DNA of 64,000 nucleotides. It comes from Hymenoscyphus infarciens. Taxonomy: Eukaryota; Ascomycota; Leotiomycetes; Helotiales; Helotiaceae. Below the pieces are notes generated by a model that worked only from the letters and a program-made list of their open reading frames with translations, had not been told where the DNA came from and did not search any database. Where the stretch lies: assembly GCA_001414345.1 (NCBI GenBank), contig LLCB01000120.1, forward strand, positions 98,613-162,612, read 5' to 3'. Below, piece after piece: positions 38,114-48,624 of this stretch. Made by a program: the position numbers and the translations under genes. Every line of letters begins with the position of its first letter. Position 1 is the first letter of the stretch.

Positions 38114-39265
38114 ATGGCCGAACAATCTGACGAGGAGGCTATGAAAGCTGTGAGGGGGATCTTTGAACAGCACGGCCCCATTCTCTTTCCCCTCGTTCCC
38201 TTCTCAATCCTTGCGTCACTCTGCTCTCAGAGCTCGCATCTCATATCCAGGTTGCTAACACACCCCTCAGATACCAATCCATCGCCGCCTCCAAATCCTA
38301 CAAAGGCTACGACCTCAACTTAATGTCTTCCCTCAAACTCGTCTCCGCTACAGCAATGGGAACAACGACGTATGAACTTCTTATTGATGAGAGGTATTCG
38401 AATTTAAATGGGGTTATGCAGTATGTCTTGTCCCTTTATTGCTTGTCCCAACGTGTGTTTTCCTTGAAGAGAAGTGTGGAATAGAAGGGATAGGAATGGG
38501 GGTGGGGTTGGGTGGTGTTGGAGATGGGGATGGGAATCAAACATGCTAACCTTTTTGCAGTGGCGGTGCTGCTGGGGTAATCTTCGATATGTGCACGACT
38601 ACTGCCCTAGGACCACTGGCGAGGGATGGGTATTGGGATTTTTTGGGGGGTGTAACGAGGATGTTGGGTGTGTCTTATTTGAGGGCTATACCGATTGGTA
38701 TGTTTCTTTTTCCCTTTTGTTTTGGCTTACGAGTAACGGGCTGGAGAGGGTGGAGAAGTGAGATGGATGAGAAATTGAGTGTGGGAAAAACGGGGGGGGG
38801 GTGCTACTTTTTCCTTTCTATTTTTCTCTTCTGTTGTGCTTTCTCGGGTGTCTTGCTGTTTGAATCTGAGAGAAGGGGGAGAGAGTAACCGAAACTTCGT
38901 ACCTTTGCTCGCTCGTCTATGCTTGCTTCGTTCTCTTTCTCCTAGGGACTGCCCTGGGATTGGTCTTGTGTTCGCGGATCGAGACGCTATGGTTGGGTGG
39001 GGCTTTCTGGGGAGGATTTCAACTCCAATTCCAACGTTTGTTTTTGTTTTTGGAAAACAGCTAACAACGAGTTTCCATAGGTACAACAGTCAGAATTCAC
39101 AGTGAGGTCATGCAAGTGGGCAGAACGATGGCTTTGATTCGAGGGACGATAGAGAGTTTTGATGGGAAGATAATTTATTGTACTTGTGAGCATCACAAGG
39201 TTGCTCTTCCTACCCCGGCGGAACATTTGAAGTTTAGACCCGGAGGGGAGAAGGGGAAGTTATGA
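38114..39265 (+). CDS. hotdog-fold thioesterase (PaaI/ACOT13-like), 4 exons
   Basis: Spliced product is 175 aa. Exons are 38,114-38,169 (or 38,149), 38,271 (or 38,251)-38,420, 38,561-38,697 and 39,081-39,265. The 140-bp intron 2 has GTATGT, TGCTAAC and GCAG; intron 3 (383 bp) has GTATGT and ATAG. The central part reads VMHGGAAGVIFDMCTTTALG, the HGG...D helix signature of the 4HBT/ACOT13-type hotdog family, followed by the IPIGTTVRIHSEVMQVGRTM sheet region and a YCTCEHHK block. Members hydrolyse acyl-CoA thioesters as oligomers; the substrate here is unknown. The first intron is ambiguous (see findings). Convergent with the zinc-finger gene, 225 bp apart. Confidence 0.85.
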
Positions 39266-39490
39266 GATCAGGTTGATGTGGCTCGGGGGTTAATGAGTGA
39301 CAGAGGGTATGTTTATTCTTGGTAGCCTTCCAAGTGCAGATAAGGAAGTTGTAAATACTTATAACGAACTGTCCGGTTTACGATAGAGTTGTCGTACCTT
39401 GCTTAGGATTGGTGACGGCATGGGTAGATTTACTGATTCACATCAATAGGATCAGGTACCGACTATTATGGGCGAGTGTTGAACTGCTCC

Positions 39491-41068
39491 TCAAATACCC
39501 TTATCTTGGTATCTCTCCTTCATGATGTGAACTCCATTCTGTTCATGTTCCTGTATAATCTTTGGGAAAACGGATCTAATTTTACATCCCTTCCTTGAGC
39601 AAGTAATTTGTTTTTTGGCCATATGGTGAACCTCAATCAAATGTTCTTGGAAGTTATCTCTATTTCCTTTTTGATTTTTGCAGACGAAATTACAAGATGG
39701 CATGGTGCAGTAGGTATCTTGATGTTTAACCAGAACATGCTCATTCATCTTACGCTGTCTTGGTTCTTCATCTGAGTCCCTAGACTTATAGCTACAGCCC
39801 AAGCGTTTGCGGGGACAATATTGATAAAAGACGTGGGGACCGTCTCGAAGATGTGTCTCCAAATTACTCCGACCTTTTTGACCCTGGGCTATAGTAGTCC
39901 AATGGCAATTTTTATGTGGACAAGGTGTCGGGTAAAGATGAATACCATCTTCAAGGTGCTTCAACATCGCACGCTCGCCCCTCGGGCCTCGGAGAGTGTT
40001 CGTGAAACTACAACCTTTGTGGGGACAATTTCTCGTAATTCGATGGATCCCACTTGCAACATGTTGGTCTAGAGTACTTTGAAAGCTCGTCGAGAATGTA
40101 CAGCCTTGCTGTGGACATCGCAAAGGAACATGATGGTTTCCAGCCAAAATATGCTGCTCGAGTGCAAGTCGACCTTTTTCACCTTGAAGACGAGTTTTGT
40201 AAGTACAATCCGTGTGAGAACAGGCCAATTTACTCACGTGAACGCCACCCTTAACATGTTCGTCCATAAGCCGGCGATTCTTCTCGGTGTCGACTACACT
40301 ATAAAAACAGGTTCTTTCGGGACACCGGAAAAGCAGCCGGCCTACGTTATGTCTAGTTTGAAGGTGATTTTCGAGACAAGGTTGGAAATAGGATTTCCAG
40401 TTGCATTCTTTCCATGGGCATTGAAGTAATGGTTCATCAAACACTGGATGGCTGACTTGGTGCTCTTTGTCAAGATGATTTAGGATGAAATATTCTCGTC
40501 TAAGAGTCTTCTGACAAAGGCCGCATTGAAATTGGTAGTTGGGGGATCCACTGCGTTCCCTCCCTTCACAAGCACTTACTGTGACAAGTTGGAGGGAAGA
40601 CATGTATTGGTTCGCTTTGGTGTTTAGAGTTGCGAGAATCTCCCCAAGAGGTTCGGAAACGGAACTCTCCGGCTCTTCGTTTTCTGGACCCGAGAAAGTC
40701 AGGGATTCGGAAGGAGTCTCGGGTTCTTTCATTTCGAGCTCTAAACAAGAATCGGCAGTAGAAGCAAAACTATCCTCTCCATCTTCAGAGTCAGGTTCCG
40801 AATCCAAACTCATATCCTCTGCTTTCTCCTCAACCTCCTTCATAAAAACATCCTCGCTTCCCTTCTCCTCAATCGCAATCTCCTCGACGACGGCAGCTAA
40901 AACTCTATCAGCCGCTGCCTTCTGAATTTCAATTAATACATCTTCCCAATTGAATCGCTGGATAAAAACATCATCTCTTAACCATGGCGCCTTCTTCTCC
41001 TGAAGTCTAGAGAATGTAGATTTCTTAACTTCTTCCTCAAGATATTTCAAGGTCTTTCGGAAGGTCAT
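39491..41068 (-). CDS. C2H2 zinc-finger protein with ten irregular fingers (525 aa)
   Basis: Single uninterrupted exon. Residues 1-70 are charged and helical, about 71-145 are acidic and Ser/Glu-rich (possible activation or disordered segment), and from 182 to 514 there are ten C2H2-like units at about 182-203, 217-240, 249-277, 283-312, 318-342, 348-377, 383-412, 418-449, 454-481 and 490-514. The first is classical (C-x2-C-x12-H-x4-H). Most others have C-x4-C or C-x5-C and a longer loop with a GxKGR or GxRGE insert, and end in HxxxGxH or HxxxxH. Such arrays occur in ascomycete proteins of unknown role; nucleic-acid binding is inferred from the fingers only. No nuclear localisation signal stands out. 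Confidence 0.85.
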   Translation of the reverse strand: MTFRKTLKYLEEEVKKSTFSRLQEKKAPWLRDDVFIQRFNWEDVLIEIQKAAADRVLAAVVEEIAIEEKGSEDVFMKEVEEKAEDMSLDSEPDSEDGEDSFASTADSCLELEMKEPETPSESLTFSGPENEEPESSVSEPLGEILATLNTKANQYMSSLQLVTVSACEGRERSGSPNYQFQCGLCQKTLRREYFILNHLDKEHQVSHPVFDEPLLQCPWKECNWKSYFQPCLENHLQTRHNVGRLLFRCPERTCFYSVVDTEKNRRLMDEHVKGGVHVSKLACSHTDCTYKTRLQGEKGRLALEQHILAGNHHVPLRCPQQGCTFSTSFQSTLDQHVASGIHRITRNCPHKGCSFTNTLRGPRGERAMLKHLEDGIHLYPTPCPHKNCHWTTIAQGQKGRSNLETHLRDGPHVFYQYCPRKRLGCSYKSRDSDEEPRQRKMNEHVLVKHQDTYCTMPSCNFVCKNQKGNRDNFQEHLIEVHHMAKKQITCSRKGCKIRSVFPKIIQEHEQNGVHIMKERYQDKGI

Positions 41069-42349
41069 CTTGGGGCGCGTTTGGGAGTATGTTTTGAGCT
41101 CTGAAGCGATGCATACTTGGATTGCTTAGTGGAATCTAGTTGCGACTGGGTGGATTGGGAGAGATGGCTTCTTCTTAGAAAACCATTTTTGTGTTTTGCG
41201 GATTGGACTTCGTGCGGCAATGGCGCTGGTGGGCTCCTTGGTGGTGTGATAGTTAGGCATCTTGAAAGATTTTGTATGGTTCTGTGTGAAACGATTTAGC
41301 TTCTGTTTGAGGTAACTTGTTGGGGGTTTTGTGTGGTTGACAATAATGGAGGATTACAAGGAGTTGGAGAGAGGGGGAATTAGATAGCTCCAAGGAAAGA
41401 AGTTGTTTAGGAATTGCTTTTATGATATTGAAGCTGTTCCCAAAGGACATCTTTCTTTTGTTATGTATTTTGACTTTAGTTCGGGAAGACGGTCTGCTTT
41501 TGTTAATATTAAACTGTTCCCTGCTTTCTTCTCTGATCAAACTCACTCTTATTGAAGATTCTTTTCATCTAGGAGTTAGAATATCCAGCAAGAGGAATTA
41601 TGAGAGAAGGGCGCCCGGGAATCAAGGCGATAGAGCTTGTTGTCAAATTAATCAAACTTGCCAAACTCAAGCTGTAGCATTTCCCTAACCTTTTGATTAA
41701 TTCCCGTCTACACTATAGGAAGCTATCTTACCTCAACTCACAACAGTTGTCGAATAGAAAGGAAATTCGCATTTTTCGCAAAGTGACAAACGTTTCACCT
41801 GAGCGAGGTTCCTTGAAAGTGGTAGTATAACCATCCTTGCATTTCTGCGAGGGCTATATTAGCTAACATACAGGAAAATTGGGAAAATACCTTGAAATTC
41901 GAGGGTCTAGCTTGGGCATAGAACGCAGTTTTTAGAGGGTGAATTGCTGTTTTCTTTGAATAACGAAAACATGGAACAATAAACATTTAATTTCTTTGAG
42001 GGTTTCATTGTTTGTTTGCCAGAGTAGTCTCTTTGACAATGGCCATTGATGGAGTACACCAACTCACTAGCACCAAGTTTCTGAAAGCCAACTTTCTTTA
42101 GCGAGTCCAGGTCTAAAGACATAAATCTTCAATTTTTAAACAACGTATTTCAATGTAATCATTTGGGCCTCTACGAATTTGGAAAGTGGAATAGTAGTTT
42201 TAAAAGGAGACAGACAGGTCTAAATATTAAACATAAAAGTAGTAATTTTGCCCCTTGGCTTGGGCATCATCGACAGTGAGCCTCTAATATATTCAATCAC
42301 CCCTTTCGTTTACATCCACATCCACCCTTGAATATTCATACAAGCCACG
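41069..42349. other. divergent intergenic region
   Basis: Separates the minus-strand zinc-finger gene from the plus-strand gene at 42,350 and must hold both promoters. Several short frames on both strands look like chance. A TATTCAATCACC stretch and CT-rich sequence lie at about 42,290-42,330, just upstream of the right-hand gene. I see no other gene. Confidence 0.5.
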
Positions 42350-42931
42350 ATGCCTACCAGTCAACATTCCGATCTATACCAGACGCCTCCTCTTGCTTTT
42401 CACTCGACCCCGCTTCAAACAAGCGCATACTGGGAACAATTTGACAACGCCGGGTTCCCCGTTAAGGACAGAGCGCGCCATCTCCATTTTACATGGGATG
42501 AGAACTTAATCTTAGCTTCCGATCTTAAAGAGTTGAAGGCTGGGGAGGGTCGATACAGCCGAGAGGGTGTACTGTATCGCCAACTCTTTCCAGTAGAAGA
42601 CCCAAGACGGCTGGAATTCCATGTACCAGGAGGTCAGTTTAGTCACTATATCCAAGGCGTTGGAGTCGTCGACTGCAACGGTTTCAATATCATTGTTCCC
42701 GATGACAAAACTTGTTCAAATGGAGCTCTGGTTAAACTTTATCCCACCTACGTAGACCTCCATTGGGAATTCGTAAGAAACCCGACGGGAGACACAGTCG
42801 CCGGCTGTGAGGAACACGGAGGAAAAGTGGAACTTGGGAGGCCCACCAAGCCTCCAGTGAGCTCCTTGGTTAGAAGGCTCACGAGAAGCCTCTCTCAAAG
42901 ACTCACACGCAGAGACACCACAGGACGATAA
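42350..42931 (+). CDS. hypothetical protein, 193 aa
   Basis: Uninterrupted frame with an ATG in good context (ACGATGCC) and normal codon use. No signal peptide or membrane segment. The middle (about 60-150) looks globular and beta-rich with many aromatic and Gly residues (REGVLYRQLFPVEDP, GVGVVDCNGFNIIVPDD, KLYPTYVDLHWEFV). The last 30 residues are basic and Ser/Thr/Arg-rich (SSLVRRLTRSLSQRLTRRD) and could form an amphipathic helix. I do not recognise the family. An AATAAA-like signal lies about 100 bp downstream (near 43,032). Probably real, from length, composition and position. Confidence 0.65.
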   Translation: MPTSQHSDLYQTPPLAFHSTPLQTSAYWEQFDNAGFPVKDRARHLHFTWDENLILASDLKELKAGEGRYSREGVLYRQLFPVEDPRRLEFHVPGGQFSHYIQGVGVVDCNGFNIIVPDDKTCSNGALVKLYPTYVDLHWEFVRNPTGDTVAGCEEHGGKVELGRPTKPPVSSLVRRLTRSLSQRLTRRDTTGR

Positions 42932-44901
42932 ATGAATCCACTCAGTTCTCGTTCTCACTCCCCCCTAGTTTGTATTTCACTGCTCTCTCTCGCTCCCTTT
43001 AAAGGAATTCCCATCCCTATCCCTAACTATAAAATAAAGCCTACTATATCAATAAAAACACTTAACATGAAACTTTTCAAGTAATTTTACTTTCTTCGTT
43101 ATTTCTATGAATGTCGATTGAAAAAAACACATTGAAAACGTGAAACAAGAAAAGCAACAGTATATCAAGAGTATAGAAATAGCTCAGAGTCCGAAAGAAA
43201 CGAACGTGGTTGTGGATGGATGTATGACATGATTCATTTTATTACACTCCTTCTCAATACTTGCAACATGGAGCACCAGGGGGTGTAGGTATTCATGGCG
43301 GAAGTCAGTATTTGATTACCTATTGTACGAACTATCTAGGAGAATAACAGAATCTAAATGCTTGGTTTTCAAGACCAACTCACACAATATCTCTCATGTT
43401 GTGCGAGTGATTCGCGGAGATAACCTAGAACAACGTTTTAATCAACCGCCACGAATGACTACTTCTACCACTGGGGGAGGCTATTAGCTACCGTTAATTA
43501 GTAGATGAAATAAAGGCAGACCCTTTTAACATTGGATTAAACCATCCATACAGGCTACAAGGCCAACTTGGCCATGTATTATGTGAACTTGCCTATTTAT
43601 GGCTATGTGGAAAGTGCGCTAATGTGGGCCCAGGATGAAGCCTCGAAGTTTACACCAAGGGTTAAGCTCGTGGTACGTACAGTACGGTGGCAAATGCAGC
43701 CTTGTATGTCTTGCTCTTTCATGTGATAAATGCTCGATTGGAATGGGAGTTAAAGAACAATACTCGAATTTAAATTGTATTAACTGGAAAGGAATGTAGT
43801 AGCGATCATTCAAACTGCATGCCAACCAGGATTAACGATTGCAGCGAAGGTAAGCGAGGGTGGCTAAGGAAGGTTGCCTCCACAGTGACCCGATTTAGAC
43901 ATAAATTCGTAACTGTCAGAGGGCATTTCTTCTTTCAGCGTGTAAGATTTTATGAGAGTTGAATGCGGAAGACTCTTTGATTTTAATATTAGAGAAAGAT
44001 AATTGAAAATAGAACAGCGGTTCTGATAGTACTTGCTCCTTTTTACAGTACATCAGACGCGTTCGTTTGGGAAAAGGGGAAGTTTTTTTTTATAGAGAAT
44101 TTTCTAGTACCAAATTTTTAGTAGCAACACGAACACAACTCCAGAATTCCTTTCTAGGCAGTGCAGATGCCTCAATCAACCAACTCTTTGTCAATATTGG
44201 ATCCAAACAAATGGTCAGCTCAAGTTCTAACATTAACATGGTACTTTGTGCCAAGTACTAGCGACCTCTAAGCAGGGCACTATGCATGCCAACGCCAAAG
44301 TACAAATTTAAAGATACCTTTGTCTGAAGAAGGTCAACAAAAAATCATACTTCCAAGACTTTAACAGGGTTTTTATGATCTATACTTACTGTAGACAGTC
44401 ACTAGAAAGGTCAGAAGTTATTGCTAAATTAGTACTCGCATCACTAATACCTAAACTTCCCAGTTATGGTTGAACTGAGTCTTAATTTTGTGCTTTAGCC
44501 ACAACGTATTTCACACCTTCGTAATTTTGAAAGTTTGCTAACTGAATTAGCGTCGTACAGTATCAAAGGAGTTATCTTTGGGTTTACTTCTTTTGGGATG
44601 TGCACCAGTTAAGAACCAGAGTCTCTCACCCTCGATTAGGAATAGCACTGATCACAGCCACGGCCTATCAAAATCCTGGAAAAACACCTCGTGGCCCCGC
44701 GGCCTGCCTGTAAGGTAGCTATATAACAGACTGCATTTCCAACGTTCCGGTTTTTAGATCATCCTCATCATCATTACCTTCTTTCCTCAGTCACTATTTC
44801 CACAGTCACTTCCACTTCATACATTCATTTCAACCTTTACCAGTACCAATCAACTATCATCTTCAAAAAACACAAAAACCACCCATCTTCATTCGACCAT
44901 C
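42932..44901. other. intergenic region, about 2 kb
   Basis: AT-moderate sequence with only short frames. It carries the inverted copy (43,270-43,289) of the 20-bp segment seen at 37,830, and toward its right end a TATATAA box at about 44,720-44,726 followed by CT-rich sequence that looks like the promoter and leader of the secreted-protein gene at 44,902. No other gene seen. Confidence 0.5.
44719..44901 (+). promoter_or_regulatory. TATA box and CT-rich leader
   Basis: CTATATAA at 44,719-44,726 lies about 175 bp before the ATG, followed by long pyrimidine and CA-rich stretches typical of highly expressed fungal genes. Confidence 0.5.
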
Positions 44902-45253
44902 ATGCTTTTCTCAACAACAAACCTCTGTCTCGCGGCTCTAGCTTTCACTACCACCCTTGCAACTCCAACCACTTTTCTCGTGGCGAGGAGACAAAGTCGC
45001 TCGTCTTACACCCAACAAAGATGGACTCTGTGGTTTCCACGTCACCCAATATACCAGCTGGAATCTGAAGGGATCTTCCCAAATCTACGATGATTATCTC
45101 GATGCCATTCTCAAAGATGGAACTAGAAACATCCTCTAGCAGGAAATCGCCAAAAGGATGGCCGTGTTCACGCCACTAAACTGGCGTGACGTCAAGTTCC
45201 AATGGCATCTACTAAAACCCAATCACGTTGGTCGGCCCTCAGAAAAACGATAA
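44902..45253 (+). pseudogene. broken small secreted protein gene
   Basis: The ATG at 44,902 opens a typical signal peptide (MLFSTTNLCLAALAFTTTLA, residues 1-20). After about 30 codons the protein-like reading continues in the +1 frame (about 44,985-45,137; GLCGFHVTQYTSWNLKGSS, then IYDDYLDAILKDG), so a frameshift lies near 44,985. A TAG at 45,137-45,139 then breaks the second frame, and beyond it the correct frame is unclear. No splice-site pair that would repair the shift is evident. The upstream TATA box and leader look intact, so the loss is probably recent. The single Cys and short length suit a small secreted protein of the kind often called candidate effectors; function unknown. Confidence 0.55.
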
Positions 45254-45469
45254 AACTTAAAGTGTTTTTTTTTATTTACGGTCGCCAGTTTTAGGGAACG
45301 GGTGGTGTGGAGGGCATGCAGCCCAGTTAATAATCACACCACTAGATTACTCCACGAAAGTAAGAAAAGAATTTTCATAACATTGAGTAGTATCAAGACA
45401 TTAATTCATTACATCGTTAAATCGCTCAGGAGCCGAAAGGACCAAAAGCCCGCGGAGATGCTTCTGAAA
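45254..45469. other. short convergent intergenic region
   Basis: Lies between the broken secreted-protein gene and the stop of the hydrolase gene. A T-run at about 45,266-45,275 is the only notable feature. Confidence 0.4.
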
Positions 45470-46285
45470 TTAACATGCCGCTGCCCCTCCATTCGTAAAA
45501 TTGCCAATTATGGGAACAATCAATCCTTCCTGTCCGGCTTTATCGATCGCTGCAAACCAAGCAATTGCCATCTTATGGTATCCTTTCTCGTTCGGATGTA
45601 ATCCTTCGTAAGTATCCTCAGCAGGCTTGACATCCTCCATAGAAACAAGCCTGACAGGTTTACCAGCACTGGATCTCGCTGCGATAATGGCTGGAAGTGC
45701 TTTATTGAAAGTTTTGACCCGAGAATTGACCAGCGTATCGTTGTTGGCGATTATTTCGGCCACAATGATTAAGCCAGTGGGATTGGCCGTGTTGATTTGG
45801 TCGATAAGAGCCCCGAGGCATGCAGGTGCGTTGGTGACATCGAAGTCTTGAGTCATATCATTGGATCCAGCATGGACAAGAATGACATTTGGTTGGAGTT
45901 CCCCTGTGATTTCTGGGCTCCCCATCGAAGCGATTTCTTCGATCCTCCTTCCATCAAAACCATCATGGGCATTATCACTCCAGTTTCCGGAAGAAAGAGA
46001 GCCGATATATCGGACGCCATTTCCACCGTTGTACAGCATACAGGAAAGCTCTCTCCGGTAGGAATTCTCGCTTGGTTCAAGGTATCCCTGGGTGATGGAA
46101 TCGCCAAGTGGAAGTATCCGTAGTGCAGTTCCGTTGGAGATGGCGAAAGTAGCTCGATTATAATTTCTCACATACCTCGCTTCTAATGTTCAGTCAGAAG
46201 AGATTCCAAGTTCCTCGTTTGTTTCAGGTTTCAACTTACCAACAGAACACCAAAACAGCAATGCGCCGACCAAAGAGCACTTCAT
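45470..46285 (-). CDS. secreted SGNH/GDSL hydrolase, 252 aa, one intron
   Basis: Exon 1 is 46,240-46,285 and exon 2 is 45,470-46,182; the 57-bp intron (46,183-46,239) has GTAAGT, a CTGAC branch site and TTAG, and restores a signal peptide (MKCSLVGALLFWCSVEA, residues 1-17). The mature part starts with ILPLGDSITQG, Ser44 being the nucleophile of block I. HAGSNDM at 119-125 supplies the oxyanion Asn123 (block III), and GLHPNEKGY at 209-217 supplies the catalytic His211 (block V). The residue three before His, normally Asp, is Glu208. The family includes carbohydrate esterases and lipases, so it probably deacylates an extracellular polysaccharide or ester; substrate not predictable. Confidence 0.85.
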
Positions 46286-48624
46286 GATATTCAAACTCCG
46301 GAAGAACATTTCTGCAGTGGCTTACTTCTTTCGTATCTTTCTTGATGAGGAAAAGATCTGGTTTATGACCTTTCTGGTGTTTCATGTTATGTGGGGGGCA
46401 TCGTGCGTAATTAGGATTTATTTTAGCTCAGGTCACGGCGGGCCTGGTTGGTTATGCTTGCTCGTGAATTATGGATCTAAATATAATCTTGTTCTTTATG
46501 TAAGAGATTAGGAGGATAAATAATATTGCAGTTTTTATACCGACATTTTTTGTAAAGTTGGGAATAACAATTGAGCGACTGGTGGTGTCGTGATGAGCAT
46601 TTCGTTGCAATTGAATAGTTCGGATGAGCGAGTGCAAGAAGTGAAACAACTACATCATTTGAGGGATAATCGGGAGCCAGTCTTTTGGTCACGGACCGCG
46701 ATCGCGAGTACGACAGTGATGTCACTACCAACAAACTATTTGCATTGTCTCCTCAGAAATGGTGAGAATAAATGCACACACAAAATTCTATTGTCACTCG
46801 AGTTTTTAAACCATTGCTGTGCTTCCCATTTTTAGAGTACCTATCTGGCGCATATGTACCTTCAATTTATTCTACTCGTTAGCATGATAAATATACAAAG
46901 ATCAGTAACCTCCTTTTTCTAATTTACTTTCTTACTGCTGAAATAGATGTTGATAAGGTAATAAAGGGGGTGAGAGAGATTAATAGTGGGGATTGTGCAT
47001 GAATAACTGGGGTATGGGGTTCACTTATTTTAGAAATGGTTTAGGAGTTTATAAATGCCTGGAATAGGCTCATTGTACTTGTTTACAAAAATTGCTAGAT
47101 GAATTCATGACGGGTATATAGCTTTTGAGCTAAAAATTCCCTTCACTGGGAATGCTCCTTTCGGCACCAATTTTAAGATTCAATCGCTGGAGGCTTCGGG
47201 TTTCATTTCCTTTCTTTGCGGGCTCGACTTTTCTCCCTCGATTCCAGCAACGTACGGGTCATTACAGAAGTTGTGGAAACTCGCTTCCTAGCATCGGGGT
47301 TAGACGTAATTGAGAGGTTGCAACTCTTTAGTTCAAACTTGGTTAACTTCAATTCCGCGGTATGGAACTGAATTGGGAGATCGCCCAAAAAATAGCATGA
47401 AGTCCTTGATTCTCCGATAAAAATTGGAGAGGCGAAGGGCAGAGGCAATCGCTTGGCTACGCTCATGAAATCAGTTTGCGTAATATTCCATGGGTCTTCT
47501 CTTCGCTTCCATGGTCTTGTTCGCAAGATTCATTGACAATCTCCTCGTAACTGATAAAGTATTTGAATGAGAGAGTGGTCTTGAATGAGAACCACGCTTG
47601 GACAAATTGGCAGCTTACTAACATAAATTTGAAGTGGTGCGTCATCATATGTGTGTCCTGTGTATCATCAGAGCAGTAAGTTAGAAGAGAAACTCTCGCT
47701 TAATAACTTTCACTACAAAATTTCCCATGCCATACTCCGTAGAAAAGGGTGCAATCAAACTACAGATATTTAAAATTGATCAACTCGACATCCTTTAATT
47801 TGAACGTCATGCATTCTTGATGCTGTGTATTTCTTAAGATTGATAGCTGTTTAGTACAGCTTAAACTAGTTATTTGTGAAGCATATTCATGGTCAAGTGC
47901 CAAAAGATTTTGGTGCGAACATTCAAAACCTTTCAGCGACAGAAATCCAGTGACCTAAAGCTTGGCGTCACGATGATTCGATAGGAGGCGGAAAATGAAC
48001 GGCGGTACTAGCGCGTATTTTTAAATGGAGTCGCCACAGTCATGTGTGTTGGCAAACTCTAAGGCAACTCTCATTCCCATCCCCAGATTAAAGTCACCTC
48101 GACATGAATACGCAGACTCCAGAACACGATCATCGCACGAACTTCCCGAGCGGTCCAAAAATTAAAAGGCAGGATGGCTCGTCAAAAGATCTTCAACAAC
48201 CGACTAGTCGTTGACTAGACTGTTGTTGGTCGGAAGCCGTTCCTGGCACTAAATATTAGAACAACTGTCAACCACCGCATCCGAGGAATCGATCGGCAGT
48301 ATTTCCTTCATCATATATTTGTTAGCTCTGAACTCCGTCGTGAGCCATCATAGATAAGAGATCCCACAGCACCTTTCAACGTCTTTTCATTTCCAGCAAC
48401 ACAACGTCGAACTCTACGAATCTCACTTCACTTGCACAACGTTACATCAACCAAGAATCTATCGTACTGAGATCCACACTATATACGCAGTCTCGAGGTT
48501 GTCCTCTGATTATTTCCCGAGCTGGGCAGCAACGAACAATTATCTCAACACAAAACCCCCGGATCTCTTTGAAACCCTCTTCACCGCACAGGAACTCCAG
48601 AAATATTTCAACCAACTCCTCTTA
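46286..48624. other. intergenic region, about 2.3 kb
   Basis: No convincing gene. On the minus strand at 47,203-47,648 two adjacent frames (107 and 61 codons) overlap in a way that could be one frameshifted old coding piece (see findings). The right part, about 48,290-48,480, is CA-rich and CT-rich and is the likely promoter and leader of the gene at 48,625. Confidence 0.45.

Noticed and set aside
38474..39226. Several overlapping frames of 79-119 codons on both strands
   Set aside because: They lie within exons or introns 2 and 3 of the spliced thioesterase gene and are explained by it.
48499..48624. Upstream extension of the PP1-motif protein
   Set aside because: The frame is open but begins with TTG, not ATG; the first ATG is at 48,625.
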